Origin: Armatimonadota bacterium
Lineage (GTDB): Bacteria; Armatimonadota; Armatimonadia; Armatimonadales; Capsulimonadaceae
Reading direction: 5' to 3'
DNA: 64,000 nt
NCBI GenBank assembly: GCA_025354405.1
Contig: JANXMY010000150.1
Span: 62,001-126,000 of the forward strand
Shown: one piece after another, positions 1 to 8,639 of the stretch
How positions within the stretch are numbered: position 1 is the first letter of the stretch
How the letters are laid out: each line of letters opens with the position of its first letter
Made by a program: the position numbers and the translations under genes
Notes under the pieces: model-generated
What the model was told of the DNA's origin: nothing
The model's database searches: none
The model's input: the letters and a program-made list of their open reading frames with translations, nothing else

Positions 1-45
1 CCTGGACCCGCCTCGCTCGCGCCTCGTCGTGCCAGACGACACGTA

Positions 46-204
46 CTAAAAGCACGAATTCAAACCTGGCAATAATACCAAAAAACTTTCGTCGTTTTTG
101 CGGTCACCACTCAAAACGTACTTGCGGACAGGCAGAATATGTGCTAGAATAAGCCCCGTCAGCAAAAATCCCAGACAGAGCAGAGCGGCGGTAAAAATCA
201 GCAT
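46..204 (-). CDS. Possible small single-TM membrane protein, divergent from the DUF1844 gene
   Basis: Short ORF MLIFTAALLCLGFLLTGLILAHILPVRKYV...; hydrophobic helix then basic residues; start codon shares the CATG palindrome with the + strand gene. Confidence 0.25.
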   Translation of the reverse strand: MLIFTAALLCLGFLLTGLILAHILPVRKYVLSGDRKNDESFLVLLPGLNSCF

Positions 205-634
205 GGCGGAATCAGAAACAGGATTTACATTTGTCGACAAGCGGAATGCTCAGTCCGATCCTTCCGATGAGAACGTGTCGGGAGTTCTGACAGACACTGC
301 CACTGATGAAGTGGCCGAGACAAAAGAAGAGGCCGCTGAAAGGCAGCAGTCGCCGGGGACCTACGATCTCATTGGCTACTGTTTGAACTTGCTGGCTTCT
401 CAGGCCTGGCAAAAGCTGGGGCTGCTGGCCGATCCGCAGACGGGTGAAGCAAAGCTCGATCTGATCGAAGCGAAACTTGCAATCGATGTCGTTGGTGACC
501 TGGCCGCGCATCTCGAGTCCGCATCGGACACTCAGGTACCCTCTGACATGCGGCGCGAGCTGCGTGTGCTGCTGAATGATCTGCGTTTGAATTATGTCGC
601 CCGGCGTGGCGATGAAATCCCAAACTCTCTTTAA
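203..634 (+). CDS. DUF1844-like protein
   Basis: C-terminal half YDLIGYCLNLLASQAWQKLGLLADPQTGEAKLDLIEAKLAIDVVGDLAAHL resembles DUF1844. In-frame ATG at 203 preferred over the ORF start at 98. Confidence 0.7.
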   Translation: MAESETGFTFVDKRNAQSDPSDENVSGVLTDTATDEVAETKEEAAERQQSPGTYDLIGYCLNLLASQAWQKLGLLADPQTGEAKLDLIEAKLAIDVVGDLAAHLESASDTQVPSDMRRELRVLLNDLRLNYVARRGDEIPNSL

Positions 635-700
635 TATCGAATCATTTTACACATATTCCAGTAACATCGGATTTTTTTCATTCTAGAAGGCAACGTCGCT

Positions 701-1258
701 ATGATTCGAAGCAATCTTCCCCTCCCATTTCTATACCGGCTTCGGCTTCAGGCCGGAGCAGCCGCCCGAAGGGCGATCTCGGCCCCGGTGAACTACCGCG
801 ATGCGCGGCCCATGAGCACGGGGAGACGGACCTCGACGTCCCGGCTGGCAGCGCGGCGCGTCGCGCCCGGAGATGCCGCCCAATTCTGGCAGCTCTTTAT
901 TGATCAGTATGAATCTTTTACCGGTGTGCTTTGCGCCTCCGCAAAAGCCGGATGCGACAGCCACCGAGAATCGGAATACGCCCAGCTCCGCCGCTGGTTT
1001 GTTGCGAACTACTACCGCACTGCGTCCCGCGTTCGGCCCTATTTGGAAGCCGAATTCGGTGCGGCGGACGCGCTGCCCAGTATCGTTGATTACGCAGGCC
1101 AGCGGCGCTGCCTGGATGCGCTGGAGGCTCTGTTTCTCCCGCCGACACTGCGGGAAGTTCTGAAGCACGATACCGGCGACCTGATACCCCGGGTCGCCCG
1201 GATCAGCGAGGCGATTTATCGCTGCCATGCTGATTGGGAAGCCGGGCAGGCTGCTTAG
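701..1258 (+). CDS. Hypothetical protein
   Basis: 185-aa ORF followed immediately by a strong rho-independent terminator; no family recognised. Confidence 0.5.
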   Translation: MIRSNLPLPFLYRLRLQAGAAARRAISAPVNYRDARPMSTGRRTSTSRLAARRVAPGDAAQFWQLFIDQYESFTGVLCASAKAGCDSHRESEYAQLRRWFVANYYRTASRVRPYLEAEFGAADALPSIVDYAGQRRCLDALEALFLPPTLREVLKHDTGDLIPRVARISEAIYRCHADWEAGQAA

Positions 1259-1270
1259 ACCCAAAACTGA

Positions 1271-1309
1271 ACCGCCCTCCGCCAGCAATTGGCGAAGGGC
1301 GGTTTTTTT
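1271..1309 (+). terminator. Rho-independent terminator
   Basis: ACCGCCCTCCGCCAGCAATTGGCGAAGGGCGGTTTTTTT stem-loop plus T-run. Confidence 0.85.
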
Positions 1310-1333
1310 GCGGCAAAGTCGCTTCACTGTCCG

Positions 1334-1810
1334 TCATGCGGCGATGGGTAATGGATGCGTCCGGATTACGGTAAGGGCATCCTCATTCGTATCATACAGC
1401 TGGAATATCTTTACCAGCCGTGTGATCTCAAAGGCGCGCCGCACAAATGGAGTCGTCGAGACGAGGCTGATGCCTCCCTCGTGCTCCCGTACACGGCGGA
1501 CAGCATCCACCATGACGCCGAGCGCCGCGCTATCCAGATACGGCACCTCTGCCAGATTGATGATAATCTGGTGATGGCCTTTTTCAATCAGTTCACGGAG
1601 CGTGTCACGCATATCCGCGCAGGTGTGCAGGTCAATTTCGCCTTTAAGAGCGACAATTGGTATCTGATCGTCAGTTATTTGTGTTTTTATTTCGAGATTC
1701 AAATGGACTTCCTCCTTCGGCACCGATTTTTCTTCCCTGGCAACGCCAACTTCTTTTCCCTGGTCGCAAGATCTTATAAAGTCAAATTTACCCGTTTCCG
1801 TACCAGTCAA
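1334..1810 (-). CDS. STAS-domain anti-sigma factor antagonist (SpoIIAA/RsbV-like)
   Basis: VALKGEIDLHTCADMRDTLRELIEKGHHQIIINLAEVPYLDSAALGVMVDAVRRV: STAS fold with the conserved D-S phosphoacceptor motif. Confidence 0.9.
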   Translation of the reverse strand: MTGTETGKFDFIRSCDQGKEVGVAREEKSVPKEEVHLNLEIKTQITDDQIPIVALKGEIDLHTCADMRDTLRELIEKGHHQIIINLAEVPYLDSAALGVMVDAVRRVREHEGGISLVSTTPFVRRAFEITRLVKIFQLYDTNEDALTVIRTHPLPIAA

Positions 1811-1988
1811 AACGAATGTCTGCCCACCATCGAAAATCCTGGGAAATTTACCCGAACCCCTTTTTCTCGTTTAAGTGCAATCATGAGTCGCACACGATTT
1901 ACCGGACAAGACAGGAGAAACCGTGCTCCGTGGGGAACAAGTGTTGCGACACTCACTGACCTGAGTCACACTAACAGAGGAGATTTTT

Positions 1989-2942
1989 ATGGAATATCGG
2001 CATCTGGGCAAGTACGGGGTGCGCGTCAGCGAAGTCGCGCTCGGTTCCTGGCTAACGTATGGCGGGGCGACGGAGGACGACACGGCGACGCGCTGTATCG
2101 AAAAAGCTTACGATCTGGGCATCAATTTCTTCGATACGGCCAACGGGTATGGACGCGGCAAGTCTGAGGAAGTCGTCGGGAAAGCACTTTCGGCTTATCC
2201 GCGCGAATCGTATTTTCTGGCCACCAAAGTCTTTTTCCCCATGGGTGACGGCCCGAATGACCGAGGCTTATCCCGGAAGCATATCTTCGAACAGTGCCAT
2301 GCTTCGCTAAAGCGTCTGAACATGGACTATATGGATCTCTATCAATGTCATCGTTATGACTCTGAAACGCCGCTGGAAGAAACTTTGATGGCACTCGACG
2401 ATCTCGCCCGTCAGGGCAAGATCCTCTACGCCGGGGTGTCCCAGTGGAGCGCGGGACAGATCGCACATGCTGCAGACCATTGCCGAAGCGCGGGTCTGCA
2501 TCCTCTGGTGTCCAATCAGCCCTACTACAATATGCTGGGCCGAGAGATCGAGAACGAAGTTATTCCTGTCTGCGAGCGTGAAGGGCTGGGGCAGGTCGTC
2601 TATTCTCCACTGGCACAGGGTCTTCTCAGCGGGAAATATAAGCCCGGCGCAGCCCTCCCCGAAGGTTCACGTGCTGCCGACCCTGGGCAGAATATGTTCC
2701 TGAACGGCGGGAAGCTGGATCAGGATACTCTGGTAAAAGTTGCGAAGCTGGGGCCAATTGCCGCTGCCGCCGGCCTGTCCATGACTCAGCTCGCCCTCGC
2801 CTGGTGTCTGCGTCAGCGTAATGTCAGCAGCGTGATTATCGGGGCCTCCCGCCCGGAACAAGTGGAAGACAATGCCGGCGCATCGGGAGTGGTCCTTTCC
2901 GCCGAAGTTCTGGCTGCGATCGATGCGGCCCTGGGAGTTTAG
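1989..2942 (+). CDS. Aldo/keto reductase
   Basis: MEYRHLGKYGVRVSEVALGSWLTYGG; FFDTANGYGRGKSEEVVGKAL; LATKV; typical AKR motifs. RBS-like AGAGGAG upstream. Confidence 0.93.
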   Translation: MEYRHLGKYGVRVSEVALGSWLTYGGATEDDTATRCIEKAYDLGINFFDTANGYGRGKSEEVVGKALSAYPRESYFLATKVFFPMGDGPNDRGLSRKHIFEQCHASLKRLNMDYMDLYQCHRYDSETPLEETLMALDDLARQGKILYAGVSQWSAGQIAHAADHCRSAGLHPLVSNQPYYNMLGREIENEVIPVCEREGLGQVVYSPLAQGLLSGKYKPGAALPEGSRAADPGQNMFLNGGKLDQDTLVKVAKLGPIAAAAGLSMTQLALAWCLRQRNVSSVIIGASRPEQVEDNAGASGVVLSAEVLAAIDAALGV

Positions 2943-2953
2943 GGGAGAAGCTT

Positions 2954-3706
2954 ATGTCAGCCGTCCAAATCTTTGCAAACGGGGATGACCTCGCCGCGGA
3001 CGCCCTGCACTTTGTCCTGCAAGCCGCGTCGGAGGCAATTGCCGCCCGGGGCCGTTTCACGATCGCCCTCACCGGCGGCTCGTCGCCGGTGAAGACGTAT
3101 GAGCTGCTGGCACAAGCGTCGCCGGGGCTGGCCCGCTGGGACCAGTGGCAAGTCTTTCTGGGCGATGACCGTTTTGTCCCTCCGGAAGATCCCCGCTCTA
3201 ACTACGGGCAAGCGCGGCGGCTTCTGTTAGGCAAAGTGCCGATCCCCCCAGAGCAAATTTACCCGATGGCGACCGCAGCCGCTTCACCAGAAGCGGCGGC
3301 AGAGCAGTATGCGGAAACGCTGATTCGCGTCCTCTGCCCGGCTCACGGGCAGCCGCCCGTCTTCGACCTGATCCTGCTGGGACTTGGCGATGATGGGCAC
3401 TGCGCATCCTTGTTTCCGCAGATGCCGACTCTCGATGTGGTGGATCGGTGGGTGGTTTCCAGCCCTCCGGGGACTCTCCCGCCGCCAGTGGACCGGGTGA
3501 CTTTGACCTATCCGGTGCTGAACGCCGCTCGGCAGGTTCTTTTTCTCGTCTCCGGCGAGAAGAAAGCCGTTCCGATTCGGGATATTTTGGAAAGGGGAGC
3601 CGCTCGTGAAGTCCACCCTGCTGCCGGAGTGCAGCCGGTCCCGGGAACCCTGACCTGGATGCTGGACAAAAGTGCGGCGGCCCTGCTGACGCGTCGTCAG
3701 GAGTAA
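2954..3706 (+). CDS. pgl: 6-phosphogluconolactonase
   Basis: IALTGGSSPVKTYELLA, WDQWQVFLGDDRFVPPEDPRSNY, LILLGLGDDGHCASLFP: Pgl/glucosamine isomerase-like family motifs. Confidence 0.93.
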   Translation: MSAVQIFANGDDLAADALHFVLQAASEAIAARGRFTIALTGGSSPVKTYELLAQASPGLARWDQWQVFLGDDRFVPPEDPRSNYGQARRLLLGKVPIPPEQIYPMATAAASPEAAAEQYAETLIRVLCPAHGQPPVFDLILLGLGDDGHCASLFPQMPTLDVVDRWVVSSPPGTLPPPVDRVTLTYPVLNAARQVLFLVSGEKKAVPIRDILERGAAREVHPAAGVQPVPGTLTWMLDKSAAALLTRRQE

Positions 3707-3711
3707 ACCGC

Positions 3712-4038
3712 GTGAATGTTCGGGACCATCTTGCAAATGAGCGAACGTTCCTGGCCTGGGTCCGAACCAGCATTTCACTGCTTGGATTCGGTGTGCTGAT
3801 CGCCAAGCTGCGTTTTCTCGTTCCCTCACCCCACGCCGGTACGCGCTCGACTGCTCTGGGGCTGGCGTTTGCCAGTGTGGGGCTGCTGACTCTGCTGTTC
3901 TCGGCGTGGCACTACGACCGAACAAGACGCCAAATCGACGGTGAGAACTACCGCGCGGCGACCGGTGTGATCTTTGCGTTTGCCGGTCTGGTGTTTGGGC
4001 TTGGCCTTGCCAGCGTCTTTTATCTGCTTTCACTTTGA
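3712..4038 (+). CDS. DUF202 family membrane protein
   Basis: GTG start; RDHLANERTFLAWVRTSISLLGFGVLIAKL is the DUF202 signature. Confidence 0.85.
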   Translation: MNVRDHLANERTFLAWVRTSISLLGFGVLIAKLRFLVPSPHAGTRSTALGLAFASVGLLTLLFSAWHYDRTRRQIDGENYRAATGVIFAFAGLVFGLGLASVFYLLSL

Positions 4039-4057
4039 GCGGCAGAGAAATGTATCC

Positions 4058-4744
4058 TCAGAGTATTCTTTCGACCAGTCCATACCCGATCAGTCCGCCC
4101 CAGATCGTGCTGAGTCCCCCGACCAGGCCCGCTAGGATAGCATCGCGCCAGGTGGAACTACGCCGCATCGCCCACGCGGCCAGCGGGCCCAGGGAGAGGC
4201 CGATGATCAGCTCCGCCACGATGATATAGAGAGGGGTATGCCCCAGCATTCGGCAGTTCATGTACCGCCACCAGTGGGCGTGATAGGCCATCTCTTCGTA
4301 AAAGGGGATATTCACGGCCCCGAGCAGGGCTGTCAAAGCCATACCCTGCGCTGTCCCGAACCGCCGCATGAGCAGCATCCCCACATATCCGATCTGTGCG
4401 GCGACAATCATCCAGGCAGTCGGCATCCAGTAGGGAGAGAGCAGAAGCATGGGGCTGTGCGCGACCGAGTAATCCAGGGTCCGCGTGTAGCGGACACAAA
4501 GGGCATCGGCGGCTAGCTCTGCAATGCCCAGCGTGAAGCCAAAAAGCAGCAGGCGAGCCATCACCCGGTCTTTATAAACGAAAATATGTCCCAGAAACAG
4601 GCTTAGGCTGACGATATTCAGCACTGATGCGGTCCAGCCACTCGACCAGGCCTTATCATAAAGGAGAGTCACCGTCAGCACCGACAGGGCGATCGTTGCC
4701 AGGATCGTACGCAGCCGGGCGCGTTCCAGACGGCGCTCCGTCAT
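4058..4744 (-). CDS. Polytopic membrane protein, function unknown
   Basis: 228-aa ORF with multiple hydrophobic helices; overlaps the next upstream small ORF by 4 bp. Confidence 0.6.
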   Translation of the reverse strand: MTERRLERARLRTILATIALSVLTVTLLYDKAWSSGWTASVLNIVSLSLFLGHIFVYKDRVMARLLLFGFTLGIAELAADALCVRYTRTLDYSVAHSPMLLLSPYWMPTAWMIVAAQIGYVGMLLMRRFGTAQGMALTALLGAVNIPFYEEMAYHAHWWRYMNCRMLGHTPLYIIVAELIIGLSLGPLAAWAMRRSSTWRDAILAGLVGGLSTIWGGLIGYGLVERIL

Positions 4745-4938
4745 GGCTGCACCACTTCATATAATTGCCGAAACATGCGGGCGATCGTAATGGCGAAGGC
4801 CGCGACTATCACCACGAAAACCCACCAGGCAGTACGAATGGAGAATATCTTTGACAACAGCTGCCGCCTCAGCCAGCCGCTATGCGTGCGGGTCGGTGTG
4901 TTCTTTTGCGGTGTCGGGGACGAAGAATAAAGTTTCAT
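4741..4938 (-). CDS. Small single-TM hypothetical protein
   Basis: 65 aa with WWVFVVIVAAFAITIARM TM helix; 4-bp overlap with 4058..4744 supports a coupled pair. Confidence 0.5.
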   Translation of the reverse strand: MKLYSSSPTPQKNTPTRTHSGWLRRQLLSKIFSIRTAWWVFVVIVAAFAITIARMFRQLYEVVQP

Positions 4939-5019
4939 TGCATCTACATAACGTGGAAATGTGCAATTGGGTTCGATGTTTTGGCATCGGTCTCTAAATA
5001 AATGGTATCATAGAGGGCA

Positions 5020-6144
5020 ATGATTGTCCAAAAACAGGGATGGCGGCAGTTGGATTGGGCGATTCTGGGCAGCGTACTGCTTCTTTGCGTCGCCGGAATT
5101 TTCGCCATCAAAAGTGCCCTGCATCTCGATCTGCATCCACTGGATTTGGTGCGCAAGCAGATTTTTGGAGCAGTAGTTGGAATCGTGGCGGCCGTGTTTC
5201 TGGCCCGCACCGACTACGAACTTCTACTCAAGCGGGCCGCTCCGTATCTGTATCCCCTGAATATCCTGCTTCTGCTGCTTGTTCTAACACACTTCGGCGG
5301 GCATGAGGCCAAGGGGGCGAGCCGGTGGATCCGCCTGGGCCCGGTGCAGCTTCAGCCGTCCGAATTTGCGAAAATCATCCTGATCGGCACGCTGGCACTC
5401 TTTCTCTCCCGGCACAGCGCGGCGATCACGGAGTGGCGGACGGTTCTGCGATCTCTGGTGCATATTGGGATCCCAATGCTGCTGATTGCCAGGCAGCCGG
5501 ACCTTGGCACGGCTCTGGTTTTGCTGGCGATCTGGACTGGCATGATGGTGATCGCCGGAGCAAAGCCCGTGCATCTGCTGGCTCTGACACTGATAGGGAT
5601 CGTGTTGTTTGCGGGCCTATGGCACTTCAATCCCGGTCACGTGCTGAAAGATTACCAGAAAAACCGGCTTCAAGTTTTCCTCAATCCTGCCTCCGACCCG
5701 CGCGATACCGGGTATCACCTGCGGCAGAGTGAGATTGCCATCGGCTCGGGAGGTCTCAGCGGCGAGGGGTATGGTCGAGGAACCCAGAGTAATGGCAAGT
5801 TTATCCCGGAGCAGCACACAGATTTTATCTTTACCATTGTCGGCGAAGAAGGAGGATTTATTGTCTGTGCGGGCCTGCTGGCATTGTATATGCTCCTCCT
5901 GGTGCGCGGGGTGCTGGTGATGGCCGAGTGTGAAGACCAGCTTGGGAGACTGCTGGCAGCCGGGGTTCTTTCGATGCTGACATTCCACATCGTGGTCAAT
6001 GCCGGCATGACGATGGGGATTATGCCGGTGGTCGGTGTGCCCCTGCCTTTCTTTTCGTATGGCCTGAGCAGCCTGCTGGTCAATCTGCTGGCGGTCGGGA
6101 TACTTCTTTCCGTCGCCGCCCGGAAACATCGGGTGATGTTTTAA
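5020..6144 (+). CDS. rodA: Rod shape-determining protein RodA (SEDS family)
   Basis: WIRLGPVQLQPSEFAKIILI, QPDLGTALVLLAIW, GGLSGEGYGRGTQSNGKFIPEQHTDFIFTIVGEEGGF, VPLPFFSYG: SEDS signatures. Confidence 0.95.
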   Translation: MIVQKQGWRQLDWAILGSVLLLCVAGIFAIKSALHLDLHPLDLVRKQIFGAVVGIVAAVFLARTDYELLLKRAAPYLYPLNILLLLLVLTHFGGHEAKGASRWIRLGPVQLQPSEFAKIILIGTLALFLSRHSAAITEWRTVLRSLVHIGIPMLLIARQPDLGTALVLLAIWTGMMVIAGAKPVHLLALTLIGIVLFAGLWHFNPGHVLKDYQKNRLQVFLNPASDPRDTGYHLRQSEIAIGSGGLSGEGYGRGTQSNGKFIPEQHTDFIFTIVGEEGGFIVCAGLLALYMLLLVRGVLVMAECEDQLGRLLAAGVLSMLTFHIVVNAGMTMGIMPVVGVPLPFFSYGLSSLLVNLLAVGILLSVAARKHRVMF

Positions 6145-6221
6145 AGTGGAATTGGATGCTTTTGGGTACACTTTTCTTGTCTCATACACATCATGCCTGA
6201 AATTTCATGGAATAGGAGGCA

Positions 6222-7133
6222 ATGACCTTGTCCCAATTGCGTCTTTTTATAGTGTTTTTTACGTGCTGCCTGTTCTGGGCTTTGCTTGGCTTCATCTTTG
6301 GGGCAGTATTTCATCATGCAGTGGCTGGGATGATATGGGGACTGATCTTCGGGGTCGGCTATGTCGTGTTCGGCTCCTGGGCGGCGGAAAAGTTTCCGTC
6401 AGATATCTGGGGTGCCAAGCTCTTAGAAAATGAGTGGGCGCCGAACTTGTATGATATGCTGCATGAGCTGAGTGCGAAAATGGAAGTGCCGCTGCCGACT
6501 CTCTACAGCGTTCCGTTCGCGCAGCCGAATGCGTTTGTCGTCGCCGGGCGAGATGGAAACACGGCGATCATTGTGACCAATGGTCTGACCCGAAACCTCG
6601 AAAAATCGGAAGTTTATGCCGTCGCTGCGCTGATGATGGCCCGCCTTGCCACGGGGGCCATGCCGACCTGGACCATCGCGGCGACCCTTGCCGGGATGCC
6701 GCTGCACCTCGGCCTGATACTCCGCCGTCGTCCAGGACTGGACTGGCTGGGGAGCTTCGTCCTTGGTGCCTTCGCCCTGCCAGCCGCCGGTTTGGCCCGT
6801 TTGGCATGGGGTGAGGGAGTGGTCACTGCCGCAGATTTCCATGCGGCCCATCTCTCAGAGAGCCCCGAAGCACTGGAATCCGCCCTTTACAAAATAGAAT
6901 CGGCCTGGGCTGCGATGCCGGGTGCGACCGAGACCAACGATGGTTCTGAGGTCAATCCGGCGACCGCCTTGCTCTTTGCCGCGCCTCCACTCGCCTGTGC
7001 CGGCGCCGCTGCTGCTTGGTGGCCACGCCTTCAGACTAGTTTTCCTTCGGTGCGGCTCAATGCCGCGGTTCGGGCCGCTCGCTTTCCGGCGAGGTTGCCT
7101 GGGCTACCAGAGGAGCCCGAAGGTCTCTACTAG
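6222..7133 (+). CDS. HtpX/M48-peptidase-like membrane protein lacking the HExxH motif
   Basis: LYDMLHELSAKMEVPLPTLYSVPFAQPNAFVVAGRDGNTAIIVTNGLTRNLEKSEVYAVAALMMARLATG aligns with the HtpX pattern P.(V)Y......PNAFA.G......I.V..GLL..L...EL.AVLAHELSH, but HExxH is LMMAR. Confidence 0.65.
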   Translation: MTLSQLRLFIVFFTCCLFWALLGFIFGAVFHHAVAGMIWGLIFGVGYVVFGSWAAEKFPSDIWGAKLLENEWAPNLYDMLHELSAKMEVPLPTLYSVPFAQPNAFVVAGRDGNTAIIVTNGLTRNLEKSEVYAVAALMMARLATGAMPTWTIAATLAGMPLHLGLILRRRPGLDWLGSFVLGAFALPAAGLARLAWGEGVVTAADFHAAHLSESPEALESALYKIESAWAAMPGATETNDGSEVNPATALLFAAPPLACAGAAAAWWPRLQTSFPSVRLNAAVRAARFPARLPGLPEEPEGLY

Positions 7134-7146
7134 GCCTATACCAGCG

Positions 7147-7176
7147 TTGACAAGGAAGCGTTAATACGTCTATAAT
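7147..7176 (+). promoter_or_regulatory. Sigma70-type promoter upstream of MerR/KaiC-like/glnD genes
   Basis: TTGACA - 18 nt - TATAAT. Confidence 0.75.
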
Positions 7177-7295
7177 TTTGAAGTTATCCTCGACTTAAAC
7201 CCTCCGTTTTCACGGGTGGATGCGAGATCGGCCTATGGAGATTATCGTTCGCAGCTTGCCGCAGCAGCTGAAGCTCGGACTAAAACAGGAATTTC

Positions 7296-7859
7296 ATGAC
7301 ACCGACACTGCCAACTTTTGATCCATTGCTCTGGGAAGCCTTGCCGGATCTAAATCTGAACATCGCGCAGACCGCTGAGCTTTGCGGTATTTCCGTTCGC
7401 CAGCTTGGCTATTGGACGCGGCAGGGCTATGTCATGGCGCAGGGAAAAGGAACGCGCCGAACATACGGCCTTGAGTCGGTGCGACGGCTTCTGGCGATCC
7501 GCAAAGCGATGAATTCTGGTCTTTCGCTGCGTCAGGCGCTGCGCTCTGTGGCCGATTTATCCCCTTCCTCAGCCCCTCCGATCATTTCCCTTCCGATCAC
7601 TTCTCCCACGGCGGCGAAAGCTTGTGCGTTCTCGCTCTCTCCGTCAGATGCCGCTTCGCTCTCGAAGAGCCTGCACGCTTTTTTTCTCGCGAATGGCAGA
7701 ACGCGCGATCACGCGGGCGGCCTCGCAATCAAGCTCGGTCGGTTCGAGGAGGATGTCCAGGCTGCTGCTGAGGCACTGTGTGCCGCGGGCATACTGGTTT
7801 CGATGCCATGCGCAGGAATGACGGTTTATCGACAGGCCGGAGAAAAGAATCTTGGCTGA
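7296..7859 (+). CDS. MerR-like DNA-binding regulator
   Basis: LNIAQTAELCGISVRQLGYWTRQGYVMAQGKGTRRTYGLESVRRLLAIRKAMNSGLSLRQAL: MerR HTH; separate C-terminal domain. Confidence 0.8.
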   Translation: MTPTLPTFDPLLWEALPDLNLNIAQTAELCGISVRQLGYWTRQGYVMAQGKGTRRTYGLESVRRLLAIRKAMNSGLSLRQALRSVADLSPSSAPPIISLPITSPTAAKACAFSLSPSDAASLSKSLHAFFLANGRTRDHAGGLAIKLGRFEEDVQAAAEALCAAGILVSMPCAGMTVYRQAGEKNLG

Positions 7860-8613
7860 ACAATCCTTTGACAAAGAGCGGCCTCAGGACAACAGTGGAA
7901 CGCGTGGCGGGGCAGATGCCTTTCACCGAATGCCGACCGGTATTGAAGCGTTGGACCAGCTGCTGGACGGTGGGTTGCCTGACGGGAACTCGCTGCTTGT
8001 GCAGGGAGCGCCCGGAACCGGCAAGACTATTTTGGGGATGCAGTTTTTGCAGGCAGGCATCGAGCAGTTTGACGAGCCGGGGATGTTCGTGACGTTCGAA
8101 GAGCATCCCCGCCGCCTCTATCGTGATGCCCGGGCACTTGGCTGGGACTTTGAGGCGTACGAGCGTGCCCGCCAGCTTTTGGTCGTGTTTACGTCCCCGG
8201 AGGCTTTCCTGAGCGAGCTGGGCTCAGATAACTATGGAAAGCTGGTGCGTGAATATGGTTTACGCCGGGTATGCGTGGATAGTCTGACCCAGTTTGAGAG
8301 TTATCCTAGCGCGATGGAGCAGGGGCGAGTCCGTTTCGAGCGCGTCATCAATGCCCTCAGGCGGGACAACCTAAGTGTGATGATGACCCGCGAAACGGAA
8401 TCGCGTGAAGCGCCGTTTCGGGTCACGCCGGAAGAATATTTGGCGGATACTGTGATTCAGCTTGAATATGAGCGTATGGACGAGACGCGCGATGCCCAGC
8501 GGGTCCGCACTCTGGAAGTCATGAAAAACCGTGGGGCAGCCCATTCTTCTTCTGCACATCTGTTCGATATCGGTGTTGGTGGAATAAATCTACATCGCTC
8601 ATCCAACCTATAG
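7852..8613 (+). CDS. KaiC/RAD55-like RecA-superfamily ATPase
   Basis: MPTGIEALDQLLDGGLPDGNSLLVQGAPGTGKTILGMQFLQAGIEQFDEPGMFVTFEEHP; Walker A GAPGTGKT; Walker B-like RRVCVDSLTQF. Overlaps the MerR gene by 8 bp. Confidence 0.9.
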   Translation: MAEQSFDKERPQDNSGTRGGADAFHRMPTGIEALDQLLDGGLPDGNSLLVQGAPGTGKTILGMQFLQAGIEQFDEPGMFVTFEEHPRRLYRDARALGWDFEAYERARQLLVVFTSPEAFLSELGSDNYGKLVREYGLRRVCVDSLTQFESYPSAMEQGRVRFERVINALRRDNLSVMMTRETESREAPFRVTPEEYLADTVIQLEYERMDETRDAQRVRTLEVMKNRGAAHSSSAHLFDIGVGGINLHRSSNL

Positions 8614-8639
8614 CCCATAATAGAAGGCTGTTTTGTTTT

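Noticed and set aside
731-1327. 198-aa minus-strand ORF
   Set aside because: Overlaps the + strand hypothetical (701-1258) and runs through its terminator; less protein-like.
5617-6189. 190-aa minus-strand ORF opposite rodA
   Set aside because: His/Gln-rich shadow translation; rodA frame is clearly coding.
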